Positions 1 to 8,809 of a stretch of 64,000 nt of DNA are shown in pieces. The first letter of the stretch is position 1, and each line of letters begins with the position of its first letter. Made by a program: the position numbers and the translations under genes. The notes below the pieces were generated by a model. That model was not told the origin of the DNA. It did no database searches and worked only from the letters and a program-made list of their open reading frames with translations. The stretch is from Pollutimonas nitritireducens (lineage in GTDB: Bacteria; Pseudomonadota; Gammaproteobacteria; Burkholderiales; Burkholderiaceae_B), in assembly GCF_002849615.1 (NCBI RefSeq), contig NZ_PDNV01000004.1, positions 1 to 64,000 on the forward strand, written 5' to 3'.

Positions 1-144
1 CTCACGCCGTGCATATGGCTTCAGGAACTTTGAGAATTACCGCATGAGAGTCTTGGCTCAATGCGGTTGGAACGGTGTGATCAACCGTGTCTGATGAATG
101 CCCATCCCCCGTTAATGGGGAAGAGCCCTGAATCGTCGATAACA

Positions 145-219
145 TGGCGCGCCCGACAGGAATCGAACCTGTATCTAAAGCTTCGGAGGCTCTTATTCTA
201 TCCATTGAACTACGGGCGC
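145..219 (-). tRNA. tRNA-Arg (anticodon CCG)
   Basis: The minus strand folds as a full cloverleaf. The 7-bp acceptor GCGCCCG pairs with CGGGCGC, the anticodon stem AGAGC/GCTTT carries loop CTCCGAA (anticodon CCG), and the T arm is ACAGG-TTCGATT-CCTGT. Discriminator G and an encoded CCA (145-147) complete the 3' end. It reads CGG codons. The D stem has one G-T pair (GTTC/GAAT). Confidence 0.95.
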
Positions 220-467
220 GGGGTCGTCATTGTAGCCTGTTTGCCGGAATTTTTTCCGCATACCGCGCATTACCTCGTTTTCGACCGTCAGAGGCCGCCC
301 GCGGATTGCGCTGCATCAACTTTCATGCACTTAAACGGCAGTCTCGTTATAATCCTTCATTCACGCGGCTTTGGGCCCCATGCGCATCTTGCGCAAGCCA
401 GCACACAGCCCGCCCACATAGCCTTCAGGCCTTGGCGCCTTCTGACTAGGAACACGCAGGATTCGAT

Positions 468-1415
468 ATGAATAACACAGAAGAACACGTTGAAGAGACC
501 ATCGAGGAACACGAAGGCCTCATCAAAACGCCCAAGCAGCTGATCGTAACCGTCATTCTGGCGTTCATCCTGCCGGTTGTGGTCATAGGCCTCCTGATTC
601 TACTGGTGACATCGTCTTCATTAATGGGATCCGGGTCCGATGCGCAAACCCCGGAAGCCATCGCCTCGCGCATCAAACCCGTCGCGCAATTCGCCCTGGT
701 TGACGCGAACGCTCCGAAAGTCTTCCAGACCGGGCAACAAGTCTTCGATACGACCTGTACTGCATGCCATACCGCTGGCGTAGCTGGCGCGCACAAAATT
801 GGCGATAGCGCTGCATGGGCCCCGATCATCAAAAAAGGTTACGACGAACTCGTCAAGAACGCGATTCACGGCCTCAACGCGATGCCACCCAAAGGCGGCA
901 ACCCTTCACTGAGCGACTTTGAGGTTGCACGCGCTGTGGTTTACATGGCGAACAAGTCCGGGGCTTCGTTCGAAGAACCTGCAGAGCCTGCAGGCGACAA
1001 GGCCGACGCAGCGCCGGCGGCTGGGGCTGCACCTGCACCTGTTGCACCTGCACCTGCGGCGGCTGCTCCGGCTGCCGCCGCAACCGTGGCCGCTCCTGAA
1101 CCCGAAAAATCGGCACCTGTCGCTGCGGCCGCTCCTGCGCCCGAGAAAGCGCCCGCTGGCGATACAGCGGCCATTGATCCAGCCGGTGAGCAGCTGTACA
1201 AATCCGTTTGCTTCGCCTGCCACTCAACCGGGGTAGCCAACGCACCCAAGTTTGGTGACAAGGCTTCGTGGGCAAAGTACGAAGCCGCGGGCCTGGATGC
1301 CATGGTGCAGAATGCCATTCACGGTATTGGTGTCATGCCACCGCGCGGCGGCTCCCAAGCCAGCGACGCTGAAATCAAAGCCGCGGTGCAGTACATGGTG
1401 AATGCTGCGAAGTAA
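468..1415 (+). CDS. Membrane-anchored di-heme cytochrome c (c5-type)
   Basis: A 315-residue electron carrier. A short acidic, Glu/His-rich N-terminus is followed by one membrane segment at about residues 25-50 that serves as an uncleaved anchor. Two class I cytochrome domains each have a CxxCH heme site (C97-H101 and C238-H242) and a downstream Met-Pro-Pro (about 139 and 280) fitting the axial methionine. An Ala/Pro-rich linker of about 60 residues joins the near-identical domains, which suggests internal duplication. AGGA lies 7 bases before the ATG. It probably shuttles electrons at the periplasmic face between bc1-type and oxidase complexes; the exact partner cannot be told. No operon partner is visible. 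Confidence 0.88.
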   Translation: MNNTEEHVEETIEEHEGLIKTPKQLIVTVILAFILPVVVIGLLILLVTSSSLMGSGSDAQTPEAIASRIKPVAQFALVDANAPKVFQTGQQVFDTTCTACHTAGVAGAHKIGDSAAWAPIIKKGYDELVKNAIHGLNAMPPKGGNPSLSDFEVARAVVYMANKSGASFEEPAEPAGDKADAAPAAGAAPAPVAPAPAAAAPAAAATVAAPEPEKSAPVAAAAPAPEKAPAGDTAAIDPAGEQLYKSVCFACHSTGVANAPKFGDKASWAKYEAAGLDAMVQNAIHGIGVMPPRGGSQASDAEIKAAVQYMVNAAK

Positions 1416-1432
1416 GCAGCCCGCACCTAAGC

Positions 1433-1463
1433 AAAAAAACCGCCAATCATGGCGGTTTTTTTT
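1433..1463. terminator. Bidirectional intrinsic terminator
   Basis: AACCGCC-aatcat-GGCGGTT flanked by an A run on the left and a T run on the right. It can end both the cytochrome transcript (+) and the leftward 3-hydroxyacyl-CoA dehydrogenase transcript (-). Confidence 0.9.
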
Positions 1464-1515
1464 ATTCACGCAAGAGAAGCCAAGCGCGAGGCGGCCGAGC
1501 GCCCCCTCGCCAGCG

Positions 1516-3051
1516 TCACATTGCCTTGCAAGGCGCTTCGGCGCGCAAAGACAATCCCAGCTGAACCCGGCGCTGCAGCCAAGGGCTGGCACGGTAGCGC
1601 ATATCGCCCGTGACCCGATACATCGACCGTAGGATTTCCAGGACATGGGCACCACCCAGCGCGTCGCCCATGGACAGTGGACCGCCTTTCGGATAGCCCA
1701 GCCCCAGTGACACGGCCAGATCTATGTCCGCCGGCGTGGCAATGGTTTGTTGAGCAATATCGCTGGCGACATTCACTATCGTCGCGACTATCCGTTGGCC
1801 CACGAACCCCGCGGAATCCTCGATGACAGAAACCGGCGTATTGTCGCTGGCAAGCAAGGCATGCGCGGCATCGCGCCACTCCGGCAGTGTCGATATCGAG
1901 CACATCAGTACGCGGCGCTTGCCCTGCTCGAGCCCGAAGAAAGTGTCCAGTGCCACGGTGCGATCGCCATCCAGCTGATGCGAGCTGATTATTGTGGCGG
2001 TGTCTTCGCCATATGGGGTGACGATGATCAAGGCGTCGGCGGGCGGCGCTTCTGCCGCAATAAGCGTTATACCCAGGGACTTGAGCAACGCGGCCGCGCG
2101 TTTATGACCGACCGAGTGATAAGGAGCAAGCCAAACTTTAAGGCCCTGCCGCAACGCCGGGACGACTGGCTCCTGCGGAACCTGTTTCTGGCCTTCGGGG
2201 TAGGAATAGAAACCTTGCCCGGTCTTGCGGCCGAGCAGCTTGCCGGCGCTGCGCACGGCAGTAATCGGTGAGGGGCGAAAACGTGGCTCGTCATAGAACT
2301 GCTGATAGATCGACTCCATCACAGCATGTGAGACATCCAGACCTGTGAGATCCAGTAATTCGAAGGGTCCCATCCGGAAACCCGCCTGCTCACGCATGAT
2401 GGCGTCTATCTGGTAGAAAGGCGCAACCGCCTCTTGGGCCGCCTTCAAGCCTTCGATATTCATTCCTCGTCCAGCGTGGTTGACGATAAAACCTGGCATA
2501 TCCTTGGCACGAACAGGCGTGTGGCCCATTGCCCGCGCAAACACCATAAGCGCATCGCCGACCTGTGCATCAGTACGCAAGCCGTCAATGACTTCAACGA
2601 CCTTCATGAGTGGGACCGGATTGAAAAAATGAAAACCGGCTACCCGTGCCGGATATTCACAAGCCTGTGCAATCGCAGTGATCGGCAACGACGATGTGTT
2701 CGAAGCCAGGATGCAATCCGGTGCCACGATGTCCTCGAGTTGCCGGAAAAGGTCGCACTTGACGTCCAGTCGCTCGACGACTGCCTCGACAACCAGGTCT
2801 GCGTCGGCCATTGCCTGCAAGTCACTGCATGGCTGAACACGCTTGAGCGACTGAGTGGCCAATTCGGGAGTGATTTTTCCCTTTGCGGCCAGCTTCTCCC
2901 ACATCTGGTTCAGGTTTGCGCGGGCCGATGCAATAGCGTCGGCATTCAAGTCGAACAGCAGGACGTCAAAGCCCGCCTGCGCCGCGATTTGAGCGATGCC
3001 GCGCCCCATGGCGCCAGCGCCCACAACGCCTATCTTCTTGATGTCTTTCAT
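1516..3051 (-). CDS. 3-hydroxyacyl-CoA dehydrogenase (PaaH type)
   Basis: 511 residues. The NAD-binding Rossmann motif GxGxMGxG lies at the N-terminus (about 10-15), followed by the 3HCDH_N domain, the 3HCDH C-terminal domain (GFIVNHAGRG...) and a second dehydrogenase-like half ending in another 3HCDH C-terminal repeat. This double arrangement is usual for PaaH/3-hydroxybutyryl-CoA dehydrogenases of about 500 residues. It oxidises 3-hydroxyacyl-CoA to 3-oxoacyl-CoA. AGGAG lies 8 bases before the ATG, and the start overlaps the CaiB/BaiF stop by 4 bases (ATGA), so the two genes are translationally coupled. No other phenylacetate genes are nearby, so the substrate is open. Confidence 0.88.
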   Translation of the reverse strand: MKDIKKIGVVGAGAMGRGIAQIAAQAGFDVLLFDLNADAIASARANLNQMWEKLAAKGKITPELATQSLKRVQPCSDLQAMADADLVVEAVVERLDVKCDLFRQLEDIVAPDCILASNTSSLPITAIAQACEYPARVAGFHFFNPVPLMKVVEVIDGLRTDAQVGDALMVFARAMGHTPVRAKDMPGFIVNHAGRGMNIEGLKAAQEAVAPFYQIDAIMREQAGFRMGPFELLDLTGLDVSHAVMESIYQQFYDEPRFRPSPITAVRSAGKLLGRKTGQGFYSYPEGQKQVPQEPVVPALRQGLKVWLAPYHSVGHKRAAALLKSLGITLIAAEAPPADALIIVTPYGEDTATIISSHQLDGDRTVALDTFFGLEQGKRRVLMCSISTLPEWRDAAHALLASDNTPVSVIEDSAGFVGQRIVATIVNVASDIAQQTIATPADIDLAVSLGLGYPKGGPLSMGDALGGAHVLEILRSMYRVTGDMRYRASPWLQRRVQLGLSLRAEAPCKAM

Positions 3052-4268
3052 TTTGTCAGCTCCTGGATTTCGTCGTCTGACAGGCCCAGGCGTTCGCGCA
3101 GGACCTGCTCGGTGTGTTCGCCCAACAAAGGGGCGGCATGATGATAATTGACCGGGCTATCCGAAAAGCGCAGCGGACTTGAACTTACTGGCGCCTCGCC
3201 GGCCGACCCATGCGGCAGCGTCTGGCGCATGCCGCGTGCCTTGACCTGCGGATTCTCATAGACCTGATCGATTGTATTGATGGGACCGGCTGGCACGCCG
3301 GCCTTCTCGAGCGCGTCGAGCCAGTAGTCGCGTGCCTGCAACTTCATGGCTTCGGTGAGCAATGGAATGAGTATCTCGCGATTGATCACGCGATTGGAGT
3401 TGGTCTTGTAACGGATATCTTCGGACAAGGCAGGACGGCCGATGACATGGCAGTAGGCCTTAAACTGAGTGTCGTTTCCCACCGCCACGATAAGATGGCC
3501 ATCGGCGGCAGCAAATACCTGATAGGGTACAAGATTCTGATGCGCGTTCCCTGCCCGGCGCGGAGCGACGCCGGTGGTAAGGTAATTAAGATTCTGGTTG
3601 GCGAGCATGGCCACCTGGCAATCCAGCAGAGCCATATCGATATGCTGGCCCAGGCCGCTACGAGCACGCTCGTGCAAGGCCGCCAATATGCCTACTGTGG
3701 AATACATGCCGGTCATCAAGTCGGCAACCGCCACCCCGGCTTTCTGGGGGCCCCCTCCCGGCAAATCGTCGCGCTCGCCGGTGATGCTCATCAGCCCTCC
3801 CATGCCCTGGATCATGAAATCGTAGCCCGGCCGGCTGGCATATGGCCCGGTCTGGCCAAAACCGGTAATGGAGCAATAAATGAGTGCGGGATTGATTGCC
3901 TTGATGCTCTCGTAATCCAGCCCATACTTGCTCAAGCCACCAACCTTGAAGTTCTCGACGAGTATGTCGCATTGCTTCGAGAGTTCGCGCACCAACCCTG
4001 CGCCCCGCTCTGTCGCAATATCGATGGCTACCGACTGCTTGTTGCGGTTCGCCGACGCATAGTACGCCGCCTCGGTGGTGTCTTTTCCTTGCGCATCTTT
4101 CAAATATGGCGGTCCCCAGCCACGCGTATCGTCGCCGGCGCCCGGCCTTTCAATCTTGATGACCTCCGCCCCCAGGTCGGCAAGATTTTGAGTACACCAA
4201 GGACCCGCCAGAACCCGGGTAAGATCTAAAACACGAATTCCAGTGAGGGGAGCAGGACGAAATGACAT
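3048..4268 (-). CDS. CaiB/BaiF family III CoA-transferase
   Basis: 406 residues in the usual length range, beginning MSFRPAPLTGIRVLDL. The frame is open upstream to 4697, but the extension lacks family similarity and runs over the divergent gene, so the start at 4268 is preferred. Family III hallmarks are the N-terminal GIRVLDLTRVLAGP, an NLADLGAEVIKIE stretch, NKQSVAIDIATE, and a central PGYDFMIQGMGG with the aspartate expected to be the acyl-accepting residue. It moves CoA between acyl-CoA and a free acid. It is the first gene of a two-gene unit with the downstream 3-hydroxyacyl-CoA dehydrogenase. Substrate unknown. Confidence 0.88.
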   Translation of the reverse strand: MSFRPAPLTGIRVLDLTRVLAGPWCTQNLADLGAEVIKIERPGAGDDTRGWGPPYLKDAQGKDTTEAAYYASANRNKQSVAIDIATERGAGLVRELSKQCDILVENFKVGGLSKYGLDYESIKAINPALIYCSITGFGQTGPYASRPGYDFMIQGMGGLMSITGERDDLPGGGPQKAGVAVADLMTGMYSTVGILAALHERARSGLGQHIDMALLDCQVAMLANQNLNYLTTGVAPRRAGNAHQNLVPYQVFAAADGHLIVAVGNDTQFKAYCHVIGRPALSEDIRYKTNSNRVINREILIPLLTEAMKLQARDYWLDALEKAGVPAGPINTIDQVYENPQVKARGMRQTLPHGSAGEAPVSSSPLRFSDSPVNYHHAAPLLGEHTEQVLRERLGLSDDEIQELTK

Positions 4269-4436
4269 TGGCGACGATCGGCAAGTAAAAGCGGTATTTT
4301 GCCTCATCTGGCCGGCTCGTGTGCGTGGGACGTCCTTGCGTCTCATCAGGCGGTCGTTTGGCCCTAGAATAGGCGAGCGCAGCGGCAGAACCTGACGCGT
4401 GCCGCCGCATTGCACACCTTTTCGGAGAATTAACGA

Positions 4437-5417
4437 ATGCCCCGGACAATTGTCACTCAGCTCTACCAGCAACTCGCCCTGCCGGTGATATCGGCGCCCA
4501 TGTTCATCGTCTCGGGCCCAGAACTGCTTATCGCGCAATGCGCCAGCGGCATCATAGGATCCATGCCGGCGCTGAACGCTCGTCCCCAGAGCAAGCTGGC
4601 AGAATGGCTTACGCAGATCGACACGGCGCTGGCCGAACTGAAACGGCGGGAACCTGGCCGCATCGTCGCACCCTACGCCATCAACCATATCATTCATAAA
4701 TCAAACGACAGACTGCTCGAGGACCTTGCCGTATGCGCAGACCACAAGGTGCCTTTTATTATCACGAGCCTGCGCGCGCCCAACGACGTGGTTGATGCCG
4801 TACACGGATGGGGCGGCAAAGTCTTCCACGACGTGACGACGATGCGCCATGCCCGCAAGGCGCTCGACGCGGGAGTGGACGGGCTGATACTGGTGTGTTC
4901 CGGAGCTGGAGGCCATGCCGGCACTTTGAGTCCCTTTGCCTTGTTGGCAGAGGTAAGGAAAATATTCGACGGTCCTATCGCACTGTCGGGCGCCATCTCG
5001 CGCGGACACGATGTGCTTGCAGCTCGCGCCATGGGCGCCGACTTCGCCTACATTGGAACCCGCTTCATTGCGAGTCACGAGGCCCAGGCCCAGGACGCCT
5101 ATAAGCAAATGCTCGTGGATGCCCAGGCCAATGACATTCTTTACACACCCTTTTTCACCGGCATCCCCGGCAATTACCTGAAACCCAGCATTGCCGCAGC
5201 CGGGCTGGACCCCGACACACTCGCGTCCTCGAACCCGGACGGCACCAATTTTGGCAGCACCCGGACCAAGGCATGGCGCGACATCTGGGGCGCCGGACAG
5301 GGTGTCGGAAGCATAGACAGCATCTCGTCGGTCGCGACCATCGTGGAAAAACTCAAGTACGAGTATCGCGAGGCCTACACGGCTCTGGGCGATTCGTTCA
5401 CGGGGGGCCAGGCATGA
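4437..5417 (+). CDS. Nitronate monooxygenase / FabK-like FMN enzyme
   Basis: 326-residue TIM-barrel flavoprotein of the nitronate monooxygenase family. Seen: N-terminal PVISAPMFIVSGPEL, central LILVCSGAGGHAG (phosphate and catalytic-His region of the family), GPIALSGAISRGHDVLAARAMGADFAYIGTRFIAS (FMN-phosphate loop). The same family contains enoyl-ACP reductase FabK, and the overlap with an enoyl-CoA hydratase gene makes a reductase or side-product clearing role as plausible as nitronate oxidation. GGAGA lies 9 bases before the ATG. It is divergent from the CaiB/BaiF gene across a 168-bp promoter region. Confidence 0.82.
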   Translation: MPRTIVTQLYQQLALPVISAPMFIVSGPELLIAQCASGIIGSMPALNARPQSKLAEWLTQIDTALAELKRREPGRIVAPYAINHIIHKSNDRLLEDLAVCADHKVPFIITSLRAPNDVVDAVHGWGGKVFHDVTTMRHARKALDAGVDGLILVCSGAGGHAGTLSPFALLAEVRKIFDGPIALSGAISRGHDVLAARAMGADFAYIGTRFIASHEAQAQDAYKQMLVDAQANDILYTPFFTGIPGNYLKPSIAAAGLDPDTLASSNPDGTNFGSTRTKAWRDIWGAGQGVGSIDSISSVATIVEKLKYEYREAYTALGDSFTGGQA

Positions 5418-6160
5418 TAGCCAGCACGTTCGAGGGCGGCTGCATGGTCTTGACAATAAATCGTCCGGAACGACGCAATGCACTGACCCATTCCATGTAC
5501 CAGGCTCTGGACCAGGGCCTGCAAGCTGCACAGGCCGATCCGGCCTGCCATGCCGTCATTCTGACCGGCGCCGGTGATTGCTTCACCGCCGGCAACGACC
5601 TGGGCGAATTCCAGACTACGCGCAGCGTGGTGGACAGCCCCGCATTGGCATTCCTGCGTACGCTCGCCAACGTGGACGTCTCGGTGATTGCAGCGGTGGA
5701 AGGACACGCAATAGGCGTGGGGGTAACGTTGCTTCAACACTGCGATTTCGTCTATGCCGGCGAAACCGCCCAATTTTCCATGCCCTTCGTATCGCTCGGA
5801 CTATGCCCCGAAGGCGGCTCCAGCACTTTGCTAGTGCAATTGGTCGGGGCACGCCGCGCCAACGACTGGCTGTTGCTAGGTAGGCGGTTCGATGCCGCAG
5901 AAGCCTACGAAAGCGGATTCATTACCGCCATCTCGCCGCCTGGTCATGCCTTGATCCAGGCCCAAGCCACTGCGGAATTGCTTGGACGCCAGCCTGCCGA
6001 AGCGCTACGGCTCAGCAAACGCCTGCTGCGAGAACCCGGACGCCCGGCCTTGATGCGTACATTCGATACGGAGCGCGATCTTTTCACGGACCGGCTCAAG
6101 TCTGATGAGGCGCAAGCCGCCTTCCGGCGATTCTTCGAACGAAAGTCTGATCAGTCCTGA
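5414..6160 (+). CDS. Enoyl-CoA hydratase/isomerase family protein
   Basis: 248-residue crotonase. The start at 5414 overlaps the upstream stop by 4 bases (ATGA) and begins MIASTFEGGCMVLTINRPERRNAL, the normal crotonase N-terminus; the longer upstream reading is out of family. The oxyanion-hole motifs AGNDLGEF and GHAIGVGVTLLQHCDFVYA are present. At the position of the second hydratase glutamate the sequence reads FVSLGLCPEGGSS, and the first catalytic glutamate is replaced (GVTLLQHC). It may therefore be an isomerase or another crotonase rather than a true hydratase. Coupled to the flavoprotein gene. Confidence 0.82.
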   Translation: MIASTFEGGCMVLTINRPERRNALTHSMYQALDQGLQAAQADPACHAVILTGAGDCFTAGNDLGEFQTTRSVVDSPALAFLRTLANVDVSVIAAVEGHAIGVGVTLLQHCDFVYAGETAQFSMPFVSLGLCPEGGSSTLLVQLVGARRANDWLLLGRRFDAAEAYESGFITAISPPGHALIQAQATAELLGRQPAEALRLSKRLLREPGRPALMRTFDTERDLFTDRLKSDEAQAAFRRFFERKSDQS

Positions 6161-6247
6161 AATTGCGGTTTGGCGCTCATCGGGACGTCCGAGCCTGCTC
6201 AATTTCCGTGGTTAAAAAACAGCACTTCTCACACCCTAAAAAGAGAT

Positions 6248-6284
6248 TAGGGTTTTCCCTAGCTATATCCTAGGGAAAACCCTA
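6248..6284. promoter_or_regulatory. 15-bp perfect inverted repeat over a promoter
   Basis: Arms TAGGGTTTTCCCTAG (6248-6262) and its exact complement (6270-6284) are separated by ctatatc. The right arm runs into a consensus -10 TATAAT at 6283-6288; the expected -35 position (about 6260-6265, TAGCTA) is poor and lies inside the palindrome. It is followed by an SD-led ORF at 6328. The layout suggests an operator for a dimeric regulator. Confidence 0.7.
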
Positions 6285-6327
6285 TAATTAGTTCTGTCAG
6301 TAAACGCTCTTTCAAAGGTGAGTAAAA

Positions 6328-6561
6328 ATGTCGAGTATTTCATTCAGTTCCGATAGCCGCTTAAGTGATTCCATCGAGCGCGATCTGATGCGCGACTCCT
6401 TGAGCAATGGCGAAGCAGTCTCGATCATGGCTGTGGCCACGAAAGTTGTAAGCGGTATCAAGTCCGGCTTCTTGGCTTTCGCCCGTTACATGGTCGATGT
6501 GACCCAAGCTCTGGACGAAGCACGCGCAAAAGACGCGCGTTACACGCGTACTGCGTGGTAA
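6328..6561 (+). CDS. Small hypothetical protein (77 aa)
   Basis: 77 residues, family not recognised. Ser-rich N-terminus, a central hydrophobic/amphipathic stretch (about 33-57, VSIMAVATKVVSGIKSGFLAFARYMVDV) and a charged C-terminal tail ending ARYTRTAW. AAAGGTGAG lies about 8 bases before the ATG, a consensus -10 and palindrome lie upstream and an intrinsic terminator follows, so it is a complete monocistronic unit. It could associate peripherally with the membrane; the function is unknown. Confidence 0.7.
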   Translation: MSSISFSSDSRLSDSIERDLMRDSLSNGEAVSIMAVATKVVSGIKSGFLAFARYMVDVTQALDEARAKDARYTRTAW

Positions 6562-6624
6562 GCAACATCAGGTAGTGCAGTGATGTAGTAGTACAGCGCT
6601 TTCTTAAAGGAGCGCGTGGTAAAG

Positions 6625-6653
6625 AGCCTGCCAAATTAGTGGTGGGCTTTTTT
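6625..6653 (+). terminator. Intrinsic terminator
   Basis: AGCCTGCC-aaattagt-GGTGGGCT (8 pairs including two G-U) followed by TTTTT. It ends the small-protein transcript just before the convergent rep stop codon. Confidence 0.75.
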
Positions 6654-6665
6654 GTGTGCGCGGAT

Positions 6666-8801
6666 TCAGGCCTTGTTGAGCAATGCCTTGAGCATTCCCA
6701 GTCGATCCTTGGGACTTAGCGCGCGCGTCGACGGGTCCTCTTCCAGCTTGACCTCGGCCAAGCCCATTTCCTCGATAAAGCGGGAACATTCGCGAACGAC
6801 ATCTTCCCGGGCTCGGCGCCGTTTCTTGCACCACGTCAGGTGCAGACTGCGCTGAGCGCGTGTAATGCCGACATACATCAGGCGGCGTTCTTCCTGGATG
6901 CGCAAGGCCATTGCCTCGGCAGCTGTAGTCGGATCGGCATCCTCTTCGTCGCGTCCCAGATGTGGGAGCAAGCCCTCTTCCACTCCTGCCAGGAAAACAT
7001 GCGGGTACTCCAGGCCTTTGGATGCATGCAGCGTCGAAAGCTTGACGGCGTCCGGATCTTCATCTTCCGAGCGTTCGAGCATGGTCACCAGGGCAACATG
7101 CTGCACCAGTTGCAGTAAAGTGAGCCCGTCCTCCGTGGCTTTGCGTTTCAGCCAGCTGATGAGCTCCATGACGTTCTGCCAGCGGGTCTGTGCCGGCCTT
7201 TCTTCCAGGGTATCGTAGAGATAACGCTCGTACTGGATGGTACTGAGCAGATCGTCCAGCAGGGCACCCGCTGAATCGTCTTTGGCACCGTCGACTCCGA
7301 TGTCCGACAGCCCTTCATCGACCCCAAACAAATTACCGCTGCCCGGCATGACCCGCAGCGTAGCGCCTTTGCGCCCGGCCCGCTCTTGAATACGCTGTAT
7401 AAACGTACCGAAGATTTGCAGAGGTTCAAGTTGCTTGGATGCGAGCCTTTCGGTGGAGCCAATTTCAAAGATGGCTGCGAAGAGGGACAATTGGCGCTCG
7501 GCGGCAAACTGACCAAGAGTCTGCAACGTCTGCTGTCCTATACCGCGTCGGGGTGTTGTCACGGCCCGGATGAATGCCGGGTCGTCGCTGTCGTTCGCCA
7601 CCAGTCGCAAATAGGCCAGAATATCTCGAATTTCGGCCTTGTCGAAAAAACTTTGACCGCCCGAGATGGTGTAGGGGATCCTGAGATTGCGCAGCGCCTG
7701 TTCCAAAGCGCGCGCCTGATGATTGCTGCGATACAACACCGCAAAATCCCGCCACTCTGCTTGCCTCTCGAACCGGCCCGCCGACAGCCGCACCGCGATC
7801 GATTCCGCTTCGCTTTCCTCGTTGTCCATGGCCGTGACTTGGATGGCCTCCCCCATTCCCAGGTTGGACCAGAGTTTCTTGCCGAACAGATTGGGATTCT
7901 TGCTGATAACCTGATTCGCAGCGGAAAGTATGCGCTGGACCGAACGGTAGTTCTGCTCGAGTTTTATCACCTTGAGCGCGGGATAATCGGTGGTCAGTTT
8001 GGCCAGGTTCTCGACCGTGGCCCCGCGCCAGGCGTAAATGGCCTGGTCGTCGTCGCCCACGGCAGTCAACATGGCGCGATCGCCGGTCAGCCACTGCACC
8101 AGACGATACTGGCATACGTTGGTATCCTGGTATTCATCGACCAGCAAATAATGCACTCTTGCCTGCCAGCGCTGTCGAACCTCGGCGTTTTGTTCCAGCA
8201 ACATGGCCGGCAGCCGGATCAAGTCATCGAAATCGACAGACTGGTAGGCGACCAGGGTGGCACTATAGCTGCGATAGATCTTTGCCGCTTCGACTTCGCT
8301 GGCACTGGCAGCATTGCGGTCAGCCGCATCCGGATCCATCAGTGCATTCTTCCACAAGGAAATATTCTGCTGCACCGCCCGGAGGCGCGCCTTATCGGTT
8401 GTTGCCAGTAGTTCCTGGATGATGGCCAGGGCATCCGTCGAATCGAGTATGGAGAATTGCGGCTTGAGACCCGCATGCATTGCTTCTTCGCGCAAGAAGC
8501 GCAGGCCCAGCGAATGAAAGGTGCTCACCGTCAGTCCCTTGGCCAGTTTCGGATCGACCAGCAGCTTGACCCGCTCATTCATTTCGCGCGCGGCCTTATT
8601 GGTGAAAGTCAGCGCGACGACCTGCTTGGCCGAATAGCCGCACTCGCGCAACAGATACGCGATCTTCTGCGTAATGACCCGTGTCTTTCCACTACCCGCG
8701 CCAGCCAATACCAGGCAGGGACCATCCAGGTAGAGCACAGCCTCTCGCTGTGTCGCATTCAAATCAGGAGCTACGGTATGGCCTCGGGAGGAGTTCAACA
8801 C
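6666..8801 (-). CDS. rep: ATP-dependent DNA helicase Rep
   Basis: 711-residue UvrD/Rep superfamily 1A helicase. In order: LNATQREAV (Q-motif), LAGAGSGKTR (Walker A), FTNKAAREMNERV, STFHSLGLR, DEYQDTN (motif II), VGDDDQAIYAWRGA (motif III), LEQNYRS (motif IV), LSTLHASKGLE (motif V) and YVGITRAQ (motif VI). The Rep-like GDDDQ, FTNKAARE and ALKVIKLEQNYRS strings favour Rep over UvrD. It unwinds DNA 3'-5' and helps forks pass bound proteins. It begins 8 bases after the priA stop, so the two fork-restart helicases probably share a transcript. The first ~12 residues before LNATQ are the usual site of start uncertainty. Confidence 0.9.
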   Translation of the reverse strand: MLNSSRGHTVAPDLNATQREAVLYLDGPCLVLAGAGSGKTRVITQKIAYLLRECGYSAKQVVALTFTNKAAREMNERVKLLVDPKLAKGLTVSTFHSLGLRFLREEAMHAGLKPQFSILDSTDALAIIQELLATTDKARLRAVQQNISLWKNALMDPDAADRNAASASEVEAAKIYRSYSATLVAYQSVDFDDLIRLPAMLLEQNAEVRQRWQARVHYLLVDEYQDTNVCQYRLVQWLTGDRAMLTAVGDDDQAIYAWRGATVENLAKLTTDYPALKVIKLEQNYRSVQRILSAANQVISKNPNLFGKKLWSNLGMGEAIQVTAMDNEESEAESIAVRLSAGRFERQAEWRDFAVLYRSNHQARALEQALRNLRIPYTISGGQSFFDKAEIRDILAYLRLVANDSDDPAFIRAVTTPRRGIGQQTLQTLGQFAAERQLSLFAAIFEIGSTERLASKQLEPLQIFGTFIQRIQERAGRKGATLRVMPGSGNLFGVDEGLSDIGVDGAKDDSAGALLDDLLSTIQYERYLYDTLEERPAQTRWQNVMELISWLKRKATEDGLTLLQLVQHVALVTMLERSEDEDPDAVKLSTLHASKGLEYPHVFLAGVEEGLLPHLGRDEEDADPTTAAEAMALRIQEERRLMYVGITRAQRSLHLTWCKKRRRAREDVVRECSRFIEEMGLAEVKLEEDPSTRALSPKDRLGMLKALLNKA

Positions 8802-8809
8802 TGACCTTT

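Noticed and set aside
109-122. CCCCgttaatGGGG hairpin after tRNA-Arg
   Set aside because: Only a 4-bp GC stem and no U run on the minus strand; too weak to call a terminator.
3210-4229. Plus-strand open frame opposite the CaiB/BaiF gene
   Set aside because: Antisense to a clear CaiB/BaiF enzyme and without any recognisable domain.
7386-8411. Plus-strand open frame opposite rep
   Set aside because: Shadow of the helicase coding strand; composition-driven, no start signals.
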